Notes: generated by a model from the sequence alone, not told the origin. 64,000 nt of DNA from Deinandra increscens subsp. villosa (GCA_039602395.1 JBCNJP010000017.1:6875238-6939237); one strand, 5' to 3'. Positions 34,869 to 47,402 are shown, counted from the stretch's first letter. Numbers and translations: made by a program.

Positions 34869-37800
34869 AACAGCATATTGTTAATTAATGTTTGATTCAT
34901 CAAAGTATATGTTCAATGTGCATCTATAGTTGTACATGTAGGATTAAACTTCTTAGATACTAATATAATTAAAATCTTTAAATATGTTCAAGGGTAACTT
35001 AAGAAGGCAATATATACATGTGCTCTAATCACACATGATTTTCAGGCGGGGTTGCACCGAACGACCATTTAAGATTACGGTTCGCCTCAGAGCCCCGATC
35101 TTTATCACGGTTATATTGGTTCGTATAAATTAAGGTCAGGGTTTACGTCATAACCTCTTACCATTAAATAACCGTTTTAGGTGAGAATGACTGATTTGAG
35201 TTTGAGATAATTGGCATAAATTAGTAGGGCCCTAACTTAGAACATGTAATTATGACTATATATATAAAGTATATAAGATAGTGGTTTAACTTTGAGAAAA
35301 GTTAAAAAAAAAATCTAAAGGAAAGAAAAGAAAGCAAAAAAACCGTGTGTATCTCGTAGCTAATTTGCACTTTCCTTTACTAGTGGAAAAACGTGTCGAT
35401 CGTTTGATTGATGCAAAAGTTTGTGTGAAATAGAAATATTCGTTAGATATGTAAAACTAACGTACATGAAATTACGAAAATAGAATATTAATTAACTAAT
35501 TAGGACATTAATTATTGTTATTATATATATACTATTTGTTGTAATTTAGTGAATATATAACATGGATAATGTGACACAACCGTTACACATCGAATATTAT
35601 CTTCCACAAGACACGTTGAAACATGTGAATCAAACTTGGCCAGGAGATTCCCTCTTTCCTACGCTACGTTAAAAGAAAATTAGAATTTATATATGGAAAC
35701 TACTTTATTATCATATCATATCTATGCTTTAATTTCCCACACATACACATGTCCTCTCTCTCACACACAATTAGCCTATCTATATATATATAAGTACATA
35801 TGGTATAGCTAGACATCATTTCTTTAATTACTTTTATCACAAGTAGCAGTTGTGATAAAGAGGAGTTCTAGAGCCATCATTTGATTTGTTATATTCATTG
35901 ATAACTTTTAGCCCTTAGAACAAAATTAAAATATGATTTAGAATAAAGAAAGCTACTTTTTATAGAGAAGGAGTGCGCTTTCTTCGCACTCATGAAGACA
36001 TTGTGAGGGACATGATGTCGTTAGCCAGGTTAGCCAGGATCTGAAGCCCATATATACACTACTTTTTATAGAACGTAATATGAATTTTACTTTAGTAGTT
36101 TTGTGTATACATATATCTATGACGCGTTCTAGTGTAAGTGTGCGTGAACTAGCTAGTAGGAAGAGACACGCTTGAAGCCTCTACACTATTTTAACGCAAC
36201 TTGATACATAAGTGATGTGGCCCAATAGATATGTGTCTTTGACGCGATTGATTGTATGTGTGAACAATTATACCTCTCTGGACCACAATTCTACGAAAGA
36301 AACACCCCAAAGCACTAACTCTTTGAACATAAATGCACGATATTATCGACTAAGGTATTGATATAACTTGGCTAATGAAACTAAAAGACACATGTTTTCA
36401 CCAGATTGATGCTAATAGGATCTATTTTAAACAAATAAACTCAATATGTTTTCACCAGATTGATGCTAATAAGATCTATTTCAAGCAAATAAACTCAATA
36501 TTTGCTCGTCTATACGATATAGTCTCTAAAAGTCACATCCGCCTTCCATTGATTGATCTATGTAGTATTTCTAATTCTCTTTCTAATTTACACATTTGAT
36601 TGATATATTACTTTGGGTAGTATCTTTTGATTTAAACTTCACCTAAATCTATTAGAACAAATACATCACAAATCCATTTTACCATTTGAACAACAAAAAC
36701 ATGTTTTTAGACAAACTCAACTTGTACCAATTACTAAAAGAAAATGATATTGTTTTTTTTAGAAAGGTTTAATGATTGTGGGTCCAGGCTCATGTTACAC
36801 ACCCACGTATGGGATTAAATGGGATGAAAACAAGGTGGACTTTGATGCTATTTAATGTTTTGTCTCTTGTCACCATAATATGACCGTTCCCATATATCGG
36901 TGCTCATTTATTTATTCCTACTCCTTTATCCATACATGTGCCACGTTGTACCACCTCTCACTTGCCACCTATGATTCAAGTAGACACGTGGCACCCATAT
37001 TTTACCTATTTGAGGTCAAAGTAATACCACTTATAAATATTGACCACATGGTTATGTGTGTATGGCTTACGTTGTGGATCATTGTTAATTAATTGGATCA
37101 TGTGCCACGATCATCGGATATATATATGTTAGGATAAATCATATCATATTTTTATGTTAACGTCTTGTACCTTAAAAGTCAAGATCTTTATAAGTCCATT
37201 AATTAACTAGATATTATAAGTAGATTAGAAAGTTTTTGAGTTTTCATTTCAAATATTCAAAATCCTATTACTTTGGAAAGATTTGATCTTGGATTTGGAA
37301 ATTTTAGGGATTGTGAATATGAGTATGGTTTCCTCAATATTCAAAATCCTATCACTTTGGAAAGATTTGATCTTGGATTTGGAAATTTTAGGGATTGCAA
37401 ATATGAGTATGGTTTCCTCGTACCGAATAAGACCATCTCCAACAGGGGTCGGAGGTACGAATCTCCATGTAAGATTTTGTTTTATAAAAACCTTGTGTGG
37501 ATCTTTGACGCCTTATTTCTTTTCTCCGTCATATCATATTGCCAGTTTTCTTTGCTCAAATATATTACTGTCGCTTTCTCTCTCTCTTTTCAATATCTTT
37601 TTCACGTGTGCATTTCATCCTTCAACATTAACATATCTGCTAATCATTCTTTAAGAAACTTGATTGTTATTATGTGAAATATTCCGTTCTTAAAACTGTT
37701 CACTTGATGTAAAGTTTTGTTGTGTGACATAAGAAAAATATTTAAATAGTGTACATATTTGACTATTGACATTAAAGTATTGTCTTAGATTCGAAAATTA

Positions 37801-40697
37801 TGGAGGTGGTCTTTATTTTATTATTAAAATTAAATAATGCATATATTTGTTTATTAATGCATATATTATCAAGATAGAACATGATCAAGTTATAAATTAA
37901 TTCTTTTCTTGTTATATGACACGTCTTGCCCAAATGGCCATTTAAAGTGGGTTGTTTAGATTTGGATCTATTTCCATAGATTGAGACATTGACATCCACA
38001 AAACTAACTTTCTGTTACATAGTCACAAATTTGTGACAACTCTGTTATATATCCGTCACAAATATTCCTTATGTGGAATTGTATGGACCATTGTTATATT
38101 AAAGTGTCCTGAAACTTAAGACCTTATTCAACATATCATATAGATATAGGGGGCATTTTTGTCAACTACTTGTAATCTATCTCACACCGTGTCCACAAAT
38201 AGCGTTAGACTTTTCAAATCTTGACTTTTTCAGTGTTCGACCTCTTTAAAGTTTGTGAGTGGGCGTTTGACTTATTCCAATAACCGTAACACTTTTCCTT
38301 CTTTTTCCAAGTTTGAAAAGGTGAAAATATTAAAAAATTCAAAGTTTAAAAACGTTAAAGGTCGTCCAATGTGTTTCTAGACGGTCATTTGACTGATTTG
38401 ACCATCAGGGTGATGAGAGATCAGATCTCTTTAAACTTTTTGAGTGAAGGTTTTACTTATTCCAACAACCGTCAGACTTTTTCCCTTTTTCCAAGTTTGA
38501 AAAAGTAAAAATTTTAAAAAGTCAAAGTTTAAAAACGTTAAAGGTGGTGCAATGTGTTTCTAGACGGTCATTTTACTATGATTTGACTAGCAGGGTGATG
38601 AGAGATGAGATTTCCTCGTGTGTGAATAGCACCATTTTATATATCATCAAAAAATCTTTTAACATTATAGTTTTGATGTCTGATCAGGGTCTAGTAATCC
38701 TGACGATACAAGCTCGCTCCTCGTCGCTAAGGCCACCTACGTGCAACCCAGCGGGAGGCACGGTCCCGTGCGAACAAGCGCACGGTGCCGAAGCTGCAAT
38801 GCTCTTTATAGGACTTTATTTAGTCGCTTTAGGTGTAGGAGGTATAAAAGGGTCGTTACCCGCACACGGTGCCGAACAGTTCGACGAGAACACCGTAAAG
38901 GGGAGAAAACAACGGTCGACGTTTTTCAACTACTTTGTGTTTTGCCTCGCATTTGGGGCTCTCATTGCGGTTACATTTGTGATCTGGATCGAAGACAACA
39001 AAGGATGGGAATGGGGGTTTGGGATTTCTACGTTGACGATATTGTTGTCGATTCCGGTTTTCGTCTCCGGCTCCGGTTTTTATAGGAACAAGATCCCCTC
39101 CGGCAGCCCCCTCACCACAATTTTTAAGGTAATACTATTGTCAATTTAAAATAACTTACATTTGAGAAATTAGTTTTCGGTTATAATTTTTTATAACCGA
39201 TTATTATGATTCGGTTAATTGATTATATATGATTAGATATGAAATCAATTAACCGAACTTTGAATATATTATAGAAACATCTTTATATTTTTTATGTTTT
39301 ACAACATGATACATGTCGAAAACTTTTGTTATAAGTTATTTTAAATTTTAGTTAACATCTATTAAAAGCTGTGAAATTTCTGATAAGAATTTCCGACAAA
39401 ATCAAAGTTGACTTAATTTTTTACATACCAGCGACAAAAAGACCTTATTTTTGTAAGAAATTGTCTAAATTAATTGTTAGACAACCAACTTTCGGACAAA
39501 TATCTGTGATGATAATAATACATTTCAGTCAGAAAATTGTCGGAAATTTTCCAAAAGATTTGAAAATTGTCGAAAATGCATGTTACCAACAATTTTATAG
39601 TAGTGTTCTAATAATCATAACTATTATAACCAAAACCGATAAAGTTACAAAAATGAACAGTAAAAAATTGGTTATAGATTCGGTTTTAACTGATTTTTTA
39701 ACGGATAAAATCAATTCAGGTATTGGTCGGATCGGTGTTAAACAGTTATACCGCCAGAAGTCCAAGCAATGCCATTGTAAACATGTCATTATCCCCAAAT
39801 GACGCTATCCAGCAACAACAAACCGTTACAAAAGACCCCGAAACTCCCAAACCGTCACAAGAACCCGAAACCCCGACCCAAACCCTAAAGTTCCTAAACC
39901 ACGCAGCCGTAAACAAACCCGCCTTCGGTTTCCTCCAATGCTCGGTCAAACAAGTCGAAGACGTCAAAATCGTCCTTCGCGTTCTCCCGATCTTCGGTTG
40001 CACCATCATGCTCAACTGCTGTCTAGCCCAACTCTCGACGTTTTCGGTCCAACAAGCGTCCACGATGGACACGAAAATCTTGTCGCTAAAAGTCCCGCCC
40101 GCCTCCCTACCCGTATTCCCCGTCCTTTTCATCATCCTCCTCGCCCCGATTTACGACCACATCATAATCCCCTTCGCCCGTCGAACCACAAACTCCGAAT
40201 CGGGCATTTCCCACCTCCAACGCATCGGGATCGGGCTCCTTTTATCGGTCGTCGCTATGGCCGTGGCCGCACTAGTCGAGATCAAACGTAAACGGATCGC
40301 GACCCGAACCGGTCTCGACGTTCACGAACCGTTACCGATCACGTTCCTCTGGATCGCGTTCCAGTACCTGTTCCTCGGGTCCGCCGATCTCTTCACGTTA
40401 GCGGGATTGATGGAGTTTTTCTTCACCGAAGCTCCCGCGAACATGAAGTCGTTAGCGACCGCTTTATCGTTCGCCTCGTTGGCGATGGGGTACTATTTGA
40501 GCACGGTTATCGTGTCGGTGGTGAACGGAGCCACCGGGAGGTCCGGTAGCCCGGGGTGGTTGTCCGGTGGGAACTTGAATCATTACCGGTTGGAGAGGTT
40601 CTACTGGCTGATGTGCGTTTTGAGTGCGATGAATTTCTTTCATTATTTGTTTTGGGCTAACCGGTACAAGTATCAAAGTAGAGGGGCTAGATGTTAA
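34184..40697 (+). CDS. NPF (NRT1/PTR) family transporter, NPF4-like
   Basis: Proton-coupled membrane transporter of the major facilitator superfamily; NPF4 members move nitrate, abscisic acid or other hormones across the plasma membrane. Substrate here is unknown. Five coding exons: 34184-34186 (ATG only), 34332-34446, 34585-34802, 38688-39128 and 39720-40697, all with GT-AG borders and consistent phases, giving 584 residues, the usual NPF length. Visible are WEGYVDWKKKPAIKGHHGG at the N-terminus, the first-helix motif EVMENLAYLANASN (ExxEN where many NPFs have ExxER/K), GGFLSDAFF, GLYLVALGVGGIKG, EQFDE, a long charged loop between helices 6 and 7 ending FLNHAAV, and WIAFQYLFLGSADLF near the C-terminus. 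Intron 3 is 3.9 kb. Exons 4-5 are GC/CpG-rich, exons 2-3 AT-rich. Confidence 0.93.
34808..34868 (+). repeat. (CT)n microsatellite at a splice donor
   Basis: A nearly pure CT repeat of about 60 bp begins 5 bases after the exon 3 donor (GTAAAT at 34803). It is likely to vary in length between individuals and lies where intronic splicing signals would act. Confidence 0.95.
36392..36501 (+). repeat. 54-bp tandem duplication in NPF intron 3
   Basis: Two adjacent copies of a unit starting ATGTTTTCACCAGATTGATG, at 36392 and 36446, with few differences. Eighteen codons long, so the incidental open frame 36375-36599 survives it; I see no reason to call that frame a gene. Confidence 0.85.
37252..37419 (+). 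repeat. 84-bp tandem duplication in NPF intron 3
   Basis: Two copies of a unit beginning AATATTCAAAATCCTAT, at 37252 and 37336, nearly identical (three visible differences). The open frames across it come from the duplication and are intronic. Confidence 0.88.
38242..38611 (+). repeat. 185-bp tandem duplication before NPF exon 4
   Basis: Two diverged copies starting CTCTTTAAA(G/C) at 38242 and 38427. Each contains TTATTCCAA(T/C)AACCGT, CCAAGTTTGAAAA and TGTTTCTAGACGGTCATTT. The second copy ends about 75 bp before the exon 4 acceptor. Confidence 0.85.
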
Positions 40698-41978
40698 AAT
40701 GTGGAAAAGTTGAAGGTGTATCGAGGAAACTGTGGTAGAGCTGTTTCTAACGTGACTTACATTTTCAGCGGGATGGGATGTAGGATGTGAAGATGACGTG
40801 TATATATTTATAATATATTTATGGTTAAGTAAACAGAAAGTGTTGAACTTAATTTTGAGATAACTCAAATATGTGTTTTCTTTTTGTGTAATGTTGGTTT
40901 TGATCTTCTCATGATTTAAATAATATGCAGCTGTTTTTGGGTTTTTGATAATTCTTTAATTTATTGAAAAGAAATAATAAAATTTCATATTATTCATAGT
41001 GAACATCTACCATTCATTATTGATGAGATTTGTCAAACTTGAGAACCACCATACTAGGGCTTAGATCCATTTAACCATCATAAAGAGGACAAAAGCCGAT
41101 TAATTTACATTATAATTCACTAGATTTACCAAACATAAAATGTTTCACCTCACACTTTCAAATAATTTAGTTTATTAGCTACTACTCTACTACCACTCAT
41201 ATCCACCATGATTAGGATTTTGCATCCGCGTTGACCGAGTTGACCCGGGCGAGTTGTGACCGCGTTGGCTGGGTTCTGACGTGGCCATGTGGACCGTCCA
41301 TTCTGCCAAATGTATGGCATACGGTCCGCCTGAAGACTTGGTCGATTCATTTTTTGTGGGAGTTTGCTAAGTGTAAGGGTTTTGAGACCGGATTGTCGGG
41401 TGTCAATAATTGGTCTTGTTAAGTATGTATAAGCTGAGGTACCATTAGGATGTCTTGGTTTAGGATGTCAAGGAAGAAAGTGATTACCGACCGGTTAACT
41501 GAGTCGGTGGCTTGGACCAGAAGTAGCTAATTGTATGTTAGGCTAAGGTGAGTTCTAAGTGTCCACTTTAAATGTTTCAGATGCTTTGGGTTGTTATGCA
41601 TACTTGTTATATAAACCTAAATTGTATTGTGTGAAAGATATGAATACGTATTGTGTGTCTATTTCCAGGAGGGTAATATCTTTACGGGTATTGCAAGGGA
41701 AAGTCTTCTTTAAACAGTTTGGAAGTTGCCACATGGGGTTTGGGGGTTAATGAGTATTTTAGTCTAAACTTGTTTTATGTAAGGTAATGTTTTGGTTTGT
41801 CTAAACTAGTCTTGGTTTTGTCCACTTTTAGGGAAAAGAACCTAAAAAGAATTGATATGGTTTATCTTGTGTAGTTTTGTTGCATAAGTAATTGCAACTA
41901 TGTCTATCAAGTAATTTCCTATTAAACACTAAGAGGTAATAAGTTTAATGATCAATACAATTAGATAAATGATCATAA

Positions 41979-42027
<49 letters not shown>

Positions 42028-42090
42028 TTATTCTTACAATCATTTATTCTGATACAATCTAAAACAAAAATAAATAAATATTGCCCCATA
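40698..42090. other. NPF 3' flank and intergenic sequence
   Basis: Possible polyadenylation signals follow the stop codon (AATAATAAAATTT at about 40973). No further gene is seen; short frames around 41150-41750 have no recognisable domain. A pure (AT)n microsatellite occupies about 41980-42024. Confidence 0.5.
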
Positions 42091-42098
42091 CTTTTACC

Positions 42099-43017
42099 TA
42101 GAGGTGCAAAAATCGTTTATTTTTTAAAACTGGTTTCTGTAAGGAACCGGTTGTTGACTAACCCGGTAATGGTCAAAGCCGTTTGGGGTAATATTCGGTT
42201 TCGGTTACTAACCGGTTGCAAAGGAAGAAATATGGGAACTGGTCCAACTGGTTGGGGTTGCAAACCAAAACCGGTTATGCTTAAAACCGCTTTGGATCGG
42301 TTTCTACGCTTAATTTTCTTTAAACACATTATATAAACTAATAAACATATTTTTCATTGATTTAAAACTTAAAAACATCACAAACATAACTTAAACAACG
42401 AAACTAGTAAATATTCTACATGTATATCATTGCCTCCGTCACCGGGTTGGTCTTCTTGGTCATGCAATGGACATTCAAATGTGCCCGCAAATTTGAGTTG
42501 AAATCTCCTTTGAGAAAGGTTCCACAACTCTTGCACCGAACCCTCGTTAAACCATTTTTCAACTCACACATGTCAAAATGGCAAAACAAGTTTGAGTCTC
42601 TCTTCGTTGGTATGATCCTCATAACGGTGTATCCGTCGTTGCCACCAGAACTTTCCATTGGAGTGAAAGAAATTAATGTTTGTGAGAGACGGAGAAGTGG
42701 GGTAATGAAACTAACACACCATTGTGTTATATATACCATAAACTATGGTCGAAATGGGTAAAAACAACACCCCCAAACGGTCAAAAATGACTATAAATCC
42801 GTCGCCAATGGTCATATAACAACTATATTATGGGTTTAAAACTAATGTGTACCAACCGATTAGCGAGCAGTTATACACAAATACTAAGAATCAGTTCCAA
42901 ACCAGCCGATCAGAATCGGTTGGAAAACTAGTTGGGATGAAACCGGTTAGTACCATTGCGGTTTCCGGTTCAAACCGGTTTGTAACCCGAAAAACCGTTT
43001 GGTAATTTGCACCTCTA
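42099..43017. mobile_element. hAT element, internally deleted
   Basis: 919 bp with terminal inverted repeats TAGAGGTGCAAA / TTTGCACCTCTA and an exact 8-bp target duplication CTTTTACC at 42091-42098 and 43018-43025. An 8-bp duplication and TAGNGGTGCAAA ends are diagnostic of the hAT superfamily. The subterminal regions are full of AACCGGTT phrases. Only the N-terminal part of a transposase gene remains inside, so the element is non-autonomous. Confidence 0.92.
42416..42657 (-). pseudogene. BED zinc-finger remnant of hAT transposase
   Basis: On the minus strand, starting MESSGGNDGY at 42657, the translation has a BED-type finger: SNLFCHFDM, then VRCKSCGTFL and LRAHLNVHC, giving the C-x2-C...H-x4-H/C pattern. 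BED fingers bind the ends of hAT elements. The catalytic DDE and hAT C-terminal dimerisation regions are missing and the frame ends about 80 residues after its start. Such stand-alone BED proteins could in principle still bind transposon ends, but nothing shows that this one is expressed. Confidence 0.75.
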
Positions 43018-43397
43018 CTTTTACCCTTCGTTGGTTCATCTACCAAGCAACTGAGCAATCTCCATATTACATCAATTAAAAGCCCAAACGTTCCGTATAA
43101 CATTTTTTTTAAATTGTGGCCCAAAATTTGTGGGCCCAAAGCTAGTGTCTTTTCTTTAACTCACATGGCCCGGTCGAAGCATAAAATTAAAGGTATCCAA
43201 AGCTGTATGAGAGTCAGAAAAATGAGATGAAGAAGTTTCATCCTTTGTTGGTCAGATTTGATTACCGCATAGTAGTGTATATCAAATCGTTTTCATGTTT
43301 TCGTACATCTAGTATTTGGTTGTAAATTATGGTAAATTATGAATGCAAGCTTGTGATCATGGCGATCATGTCAAGGAAATGATGGGAGAAGTTCAAA

Positions 43398-44165
43398 TGA
43401 GAAGTTTGGTTTGAATAAGGGGTGAGGTTATTGTGAGAATTTTAGTAAGGATAAGAAGAAATCATAGCCATTAGATCTTCAATTAAATGAAGATCTATGG
43501 CCCAAAATTTTCCTAGGTAGAATTAAAGAGAAAAACTAAAAAAAAAAAAACAATAGATTAGGGTATATTTGACTTTTTATCAAATTCCCCTCATTTTTAA
43601 AACCTTCATAACTCTTAGATACGACACTATTTTTTTTAAATTACACCATAAAAACGGGCGTTTTTTTATCTTTAAAACGCGTACAGTGTTGTTATATATA
43701 AAATTAAAACTTTTTTTACTCTTTCGATTGTATCAAAATGTTCAGATCATTGTGTCATTGTGTCAAAATGTTTAGATCATTGTGTTATATTGTGTCAAAA
43801 ATGTTTAGATCATTGTGTCATATTGTGTCAAAATGTTTAGATCATTGTTTCATATGATGCCAAAAACCGAATGAGTATTTAATTTTATATATAGCAACAT
43901 TATACGCGTTTTAAAGATAAAAAACGCTCGAATTTATGGTGTAATTTTTTTTAAAAATGATGTCGAATTTAAGAGTTATGAATGTTTAAAAAATGAGGAG
44001 AATTTAATAAAAAGTCAAAAATGTTCTTCCATCTATTGTTTTCTTTAATTTTTCTCTCTAATTCTACATAGAAAAATTTTAGGTCATATATCTTCATTCA
44101 ATTAAAAATCCAATAGCTATGATTCATTCTTATCCTTCTTATTCAAACTAAACTTCTCATAATAA
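43398..44165. mobile_element. Long inverted-repeat (foldback/MITE) element
   Basis: Two arms of about 320-370 bp mirror each other: the left arm has GAGAAGTTTGGTTTGAATAA, AGATCTTCAATTAAATGAAG, AATTACACCAT and AAAACGCGTA; the right arm has their reverse complements in reverse order, ending TTATTCAAACTAAACTTCTC. Arms are about 80-85% alike by eye. No clear target duplication, so the superfamily is unassigned (Mutator-like is possible). The loop is a tandem repeat. Confidence 0.8.
43732..43855 (+). repeat. ~30-bp tandem repeat in the foldback loop
   Basis: TGTCAAAATGTTTAGATCAT and close variants are repeated four to five times, with ATTGTGTCATATTG linkers. Forms the loop between the inverted arms. 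Confidence 0.8.
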
Positions 44166-44174
44166 CATTACCCG

Positions 44175-45630
44175 AAAAGATATCCATGCATGGTATTATC
44201 CGTATGTTTTGCATGGTCATGCATAGTAGGTGGGACTCGTCATGCAATCAGAACGTGTGAACATTTCACTCCTTAATAGAATTGAAACCATATCTCAATT
44301 CAATTAACATTTATAAGATTTAATCTAGGAATAACTTCACTTCTGTAAGGAATAATCACTATATCACTAGGCTACAATACCATTTGTCAATGATTATCCT
44401 CGATCCATAGACTATCCGCAACATTACAATCCATCCTTCTCATTCTTTCCACAAATGACATGTTATCTCCGAAAGTGTTATCCATCCAAAATTATAAGTA
44501 GCCCTATAGGAACGACATGTTATCCATATTCGATGATGTGTGCGGACGAATTATGTTGCCCCTATAGAACGAGTTTCTTATGGTGAACTCATTTTACCCC
44601 AACACACTATCATACTAATTATTCTCACATCACATGTAACCTTATAATTTCTACAACACCATCACTGTTTTCTATTTTTATTTAACAAATATATTATTTT
44701 ACTACCCGAGCGTTGCCGCGGAATAACGTGGATACACAAAACATTTGCACTGCAAACGCAACATAAAGAAAACAAAATTTGAAATTGACTACACAACGAT
44801 GTTAAACAAAAAAAGAAATTATCATAAATAAAAATCAAATACAAAATTACTATATAGCGACATCAAAGAAAAAATGTGATTGGATGCTACTACGTGACAT
44901 CCAACTATTAGAGCCACATACCCAACCAATAGAAGTTACTATTCATAGTAACTCAACTCTGTATATAGAACTAGATTTATTCTTCGTGTTTTACCACGTG
45001 CATAACGTGAGTAAACAAAACATTTACAGTGCTAAAGCGCAAAGTGAAAATACATAAATCCAAAAAAAACTACATAAGGGCGTTAACATTAAAAGCCAAA
45101 CACTTAAAGTATCGAACATATGATCTAAATGTTATTTTACACGAGTTTGCCCAATACACTACTAACTCCTATGCTAAATGTGTTCCATTTAAATAATTTT
45201 AAAAAAATACATGATGGACAACACGTGGCATCCACCCAAGGACGCCATGTTGACCCAATGGAAGCTAAGTACAATTCATTCACACTTGATTTTGTTTATA
45301 TAGTAACTAATGATAACAACCGGCAGTGTATTACACGACATGTTTTAAAAAAATTAATATAATAAATAATTATATATATAATTATATATTTTTAAGCATA
45401 AGTTTAAACGTAGACGAATAAAAAATAATAAAACTTTTTAAAGCATACACGTGAAATATGAATTAATAATTATTTAAAATTATAAATAACATATAATGAA
45501 AATTTAAAATTATAAAATTATATTTTAAGAGAAGATATAATTAAAATATTATTATAATTTATTCAGTTTTAAAAATTTATTAGAAGAAAAAGATTGATAT
45601 TTTTTATATTTAATTATATAATTTGATTAT
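44175..45630. other. Intergenic, AT-rich
   Basis: No gene recognised. Two diverged copies of a phrase CGTG-ATACACAAAACATTTGCA-like (44727-44750 and 45006-45030) surround a short segment, which may be an old transposon; no ends or duplications could be defined. A TA-rich block runs through 45355-45620. Confidence 0.45.
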
Positions 45631-46468
45631 TTAAAGGAAAATTGGATTTAAATAATCCCAACTATTGACTATTGGCTGTGAATAATCCTAACTATACTAT
45701 TTGCTACTGGCAGTCCCAATTATTCACCATATTTTTCTTAATAATCATGCCGTAAAAAAATTAAACCCCCTTATTTTATGCTTATGTGTCATCCCACGTG
45801 GAATGTTGAGTTGGCCTTTTTTAATAACGTGGCACTGATGAAGGCATAATCCAACGAACCCTTTATACATTTTATCCAATTTGAAGCCTTTCTAAGGCAA
45901 GACATGTTATAGGGTTTTGAACCTCCTTATAGATTCTAAGGATTCGTGTCTCGCGTCAGTATACCCTGTTGTGGATCTGGGGTAACTTCCTCGCAGTTAC
46001 AGGAGTGTACTTAAGACTAGTTGGTTGGTCCATTTTTTGTTAAAGAATGGACATAGAGCATAATTGAATTCCGAAGGGGTTTGCCTTTTTTTTTTAGGAT
46101 TCTGTCGAAGAAAGCAAACCCTAAACTAAAATGAAAATAATGAAAAAAATAGTAAAGTTGATAGAATATTCCATCTTTTCTCCCGCAACTTATCTTTCTC
46201 ATATTTCTTTGTCTTTCAAATAAATTTAGATCATTAAAATTTAGAACATAATTCTTCTCTTTTTCCACTTCGCTTGTATTGTTTGTTGGGGTTTTGTGGT
46301 TCAGACGGGTGGTTAGATTTCGTTACGTTTGATGGTCTTGTCCTAAAATCTCAGTCCATTCATTCACTCCACTCCACCCCTAAATCGATCCAAACCCAAA
46401 TCGATCTTCTACCCCCAATCACTAGCGATCTTATTTACGAAAACCCTTTCCCAATCTTCAATACTACA

Positions 46469-46918
46469 ATGAGCGATAAAGTGAAGTTCCGAGTACACTA
46501 TGGATGCAAAATCATCGATGAACCCGTTCAAACATACGTCGGGGGCGAATCAAAGATGATGGAAATAGAGGTTGATAAGATGTCTCTACTCGAGATCGGA
46601 GATTGTGTTGTTGAACTTTCCTACATCAGAAAAATGTTCCTTTTTATATATATTCAGATTCCCATATGCCAATAGAAGATCATTTGGTAAAATTGAAAAA
46701 TGATGAAGATGTTTAGCAAATGTTGGACATTTATGGTGATAACTATGGTTTTGTTCTTGAAAATTGCAAAAAGTAATGTAAATCAACTCAAGAAACCAAG
46801 AGGCAGGCCTAGGAAGATTGCAAAAAGTAATGCAGAAGAAGGACCAAATTCACAAGCTAGGACAACTCAAAAGGCTAAGAGAGGGAATCCAAGGAAAGTG
46901 CGCACTGTTACAACCTAG
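46469..46918 (+). pseudogene. MULE-associated PB1-like protein with AT-hook
   Basis: Starts MSDKVKFRVHYGCKII at 46469. Residues 1-55 (with YVGGESKMMEIEVDKMSLLEIGD) match in style the PB1-like domain that precedes plant MULE transposases. A frameshift near 46645 and a TAG (46713-46715) interrupt the next block (DHLVKLKNDEDV, then QMLDIYGDNYGFVL). After a stop and frame change near 46774 the last part carries an AT-hook, KKPRGRPRK, then a basic tail ending at 46918. It could bind AT-rich DNA; expression is unknown. Not a complete transposase. Confidence 0.6.
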
Positions 46919-46959
46919 TCTTCATAAGTGATACATGTCTAGGATGTTATGCTGTTATG

Positions 46960-47170
46960 ATTTTGGGTTTTGTTTGATGAAACTCCTTGCAATGCAATGT
47001 TAACATCTAATATGCATGGTTTCCATTGTTTTTTGTTTGATGACACTATCTGCAATGGTTACCATTTAATATGTATGGTTTTGGTTTATGCATGATGAAA
47101 CTATTTGCAAAGGATTTTGTTTAATAAAAGTATTTGCAATGGTTACCATTTAATATGTTTGGTTTTGCTG
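46960..47170 (+). repeat. ~70-bp diverged repeats downstream of PB1-like ORF
   Basis: Three diverged units share TTTGCAATGGTTACCATTTA, ATATGTATGGTTTTG and GATGAAACTATTTGCAA. The last two are the most alike (47046-47080 and 47131-47170). Confidence 0.65.
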
Positions 47171-47402
47171 TTGTGCTGCTGTGATCCTGTTTTATGGACA
47201 ACAACAATGCTGCTATGATATTGTTGTATTTGGTTGGATGCAACGATTGGTAAACGCCCAAACTTAACGGTGTTAAGTTTTTTAACGGCAAGACCACTGT
47301 CATTAAATAGGGTGAAACTTGGGACCACTGAGGGTTATTATTGAAAGTGGATTATTAACGACCACTCGAAACTTTGGATTATTTAAATCCAGTTTTCCTT
47401 TA

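Larger units (their letters stand above)
45634..47402 (+). mobile_element. Mutator-like element with PB1-like ORF
   Basis: Terminal inverted similarity extends over the first ~30 bp clearly (left GGAAAATTGGATTTAAATAA, right reverse complement GGAAAACTGGATTTAAATAA) and weakly further in. Inside is a broken gene of the type found at the 5' end of plant MULE transposases. No clean 9-bp duplication was found. The transposase catalytic domain is absent. The end sequence resembles that of the small element at 61199-61548, which may be its non-autonomous relative. Confidence 0.65.

Noticed and set aside
36375..37677. Small proteins in the NPF intron
   Set aside because: The open frames are products of in-frame tandem duplications (54 and 84 bp) and lack domains or supporting splice context.
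44690..45060. A Helitron or SINE pair
   Set aside because: Two similar phrases exist, but no termini, hairpin or duplications could be defined.
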